13,191 nucleotides of DNA, from positions 1 through 13,191 of the forward strand of contig JAENVX010000081.1 in assembly GCA_016650355.1 (NCBI GenBank), written 5' to 3'. The position numbers and the translations under genes were made by a program. Positions 12,723 through 13,191 of this stretch are shown here, piece after piece. Source of the DNA: Bacteroidia bacterium (GTDB taxonomy: Bacteria > Bacteroidota > Bacteroidia > Cytophagales > Cyclobacteriaceae). The notes beneath the pieces are model-generated. The model saw only the letters and a list, made by a program, of their open reading frames with translations, ran no database searches and was not told where the DNA came from. The stretch's first letter is position 1, and each line of letters begins with the position of its first letter.

Positions 12723-13191
12723 TCAGGTGCTAGCCATCAGTGAAGTTATTTCATGTACTCCTTCCGATAGGTTAATCGAATAAAAATCAGGTTCTTTTTT
12801 GAAAGTAGCAACATATTTCTTTCTGACCATAGAAGAAAATTCTTTAACAGATACTTTCTTTATCAGCACAATAATACAACCACCAAAGCCCCCGCCAGTT
12901 TGCCGGGCTCCTAAAACAGCCTCAGGGTTCTCCCCTGCGATAGTCACTAAGAGGTCAGATTCAGCGCAACTTACCTCGTAATCTTTACTTAGACTCCAGT
13001 GTGTTTCATACATTAATTGTCCAAAATTTTTCAAGTCATTTGCCCTTAGAAATTTTGCGGCACGTTGCACACGATCAATTTCTTGAATTATATAGCGACA
13101 CTTTATGAAAGTATCTTCATCTAAAAACTGCTTCACTGATTCAAGGGATTTCACATCAGCATCACGCAGGGAATGTATATGTGGATGATGC
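12723..13191 (-). CDS. galK: Galactokinase (C-terminal part, cut by window edge)
   Basis: Galactokinase phosphorylates galactose to galactose-1-phosphate with ATP, the first step of the Leloir pathway. Only the last 156 codons are present; the frame continues beyond base 13191, and the Val codon GTG at 13154 is internal, not a start. Diagnostic GHMP-kinase stretches are visible: HSLRDADVKSLE, then CRYIIQEIDRVQRAAKFL, then FGQLMYETHWSLSKDYEVSC, and the late glycine motif GARQTGGGFGGCIIVLI. The usual form is GARMTGGGFGGC, so one residue differs. It ends MAST and TGA, 40 bases before the sodium/sugar symporter start, forming an uptake plus phosphorylation unit. The promoter and any further gal genes lie outside the window to the right. 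Confidence 0.95.
   Translation of the reverse strand, partial: HHPHIHSLRDADVKSLESVKQFLDEDTFIKCRYIIQEIDRVQRAAKFLRANDLKNFGQLMYETHWSLSKDYEVSCAESDLLVTIAGENPEAVLGARQTGGGFGGCIIVLIKKVSVKEFSSMVRKKYVATFKKEPDFYSINLSEGVHEITSLMAST

Overview
The window looks like a chromosomal segment of a Bacteroidota bacterium, most likely from the Cytophagales/Chitinophagales side of the phylum. Three things suggest this. Many upstream regions lack a Shine-Dalgarno sequence. Several genes are preceded by the Bacteroidota -7 promoter element TAnnTTTG. The gene content is typical: S1 with a long charged N-terminus, a TolC/MacB-type export pair, a TPR membrane protein, a stand-alone OmpA-like domain, and galactokinase with an SGLT-type symporter. 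Base composition is moderately AT-rich throughout. I see no insertion sequence, CRISPR array, tRNA, rRNA or phage gene. No stretch longer than about 240 bases lacks a gene.

Layout. (1) 1-1239, minus: rpsA (ribosomal protein S1), cut by the left edge, with an inverted repeat in its leader. (2) 1399-3449, minus: an ABC-exporter ATPase followed by a TolC-type outer-membrane channel, closed by a good intrinsic terminator. Upstream of the ATPase are a sigma-54-like -24/-12 element and, about 100 bp further up, a palindrome resembling an enhancer site. The permease and membrane-fusion partners are not in the window. (3) 3623-4688, minus: a compact exported OmpA-like domain and an exported NTF2-like protein. 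(4) 4820-6678, plus: a TPR membrane protein with no output domain, an HD-domain hydrolase two bases downstream, then a 44-residue single-span membrane protein and a bidirectional terminator. (5) 6758-7348, minus: an exported thioredoxin-fold protein with a CGWC motif. (6) 7584-7811, plus: a small membrane protein whose stop codon overlaps that of a convergent YkgJ-type cysteine-cluster protein (7808-8380, minus).

(7) 8497-10891, minus: a WYL-domain regulator, then an SRPBCC/AHSA1 protein, a 70-residue HMA-like protein without the metal-binding CxxC, and a RibD-C/dihydrofolate-reductase-like protein. Between the regulator and its downstream genes lie two near-identical palindromes, TGACA-N6-TGTCA. 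They are spaced exactly 52 bp apart, or five helical turns. This is the most coherent candidate for a little-described regulated module here. (8) 10997-13191, minus: a sodium/sugar symporter and, upstream of it, the 3' part of galactokinase, forming a galactose uptake and phosphorylation operon. A perfect 30-bp palindrome separates it from the WYL gene.

All functions are read from motifs and remembered family features; no database search was possible. The regulatory sites are pattern matches, not demonstrated sites.
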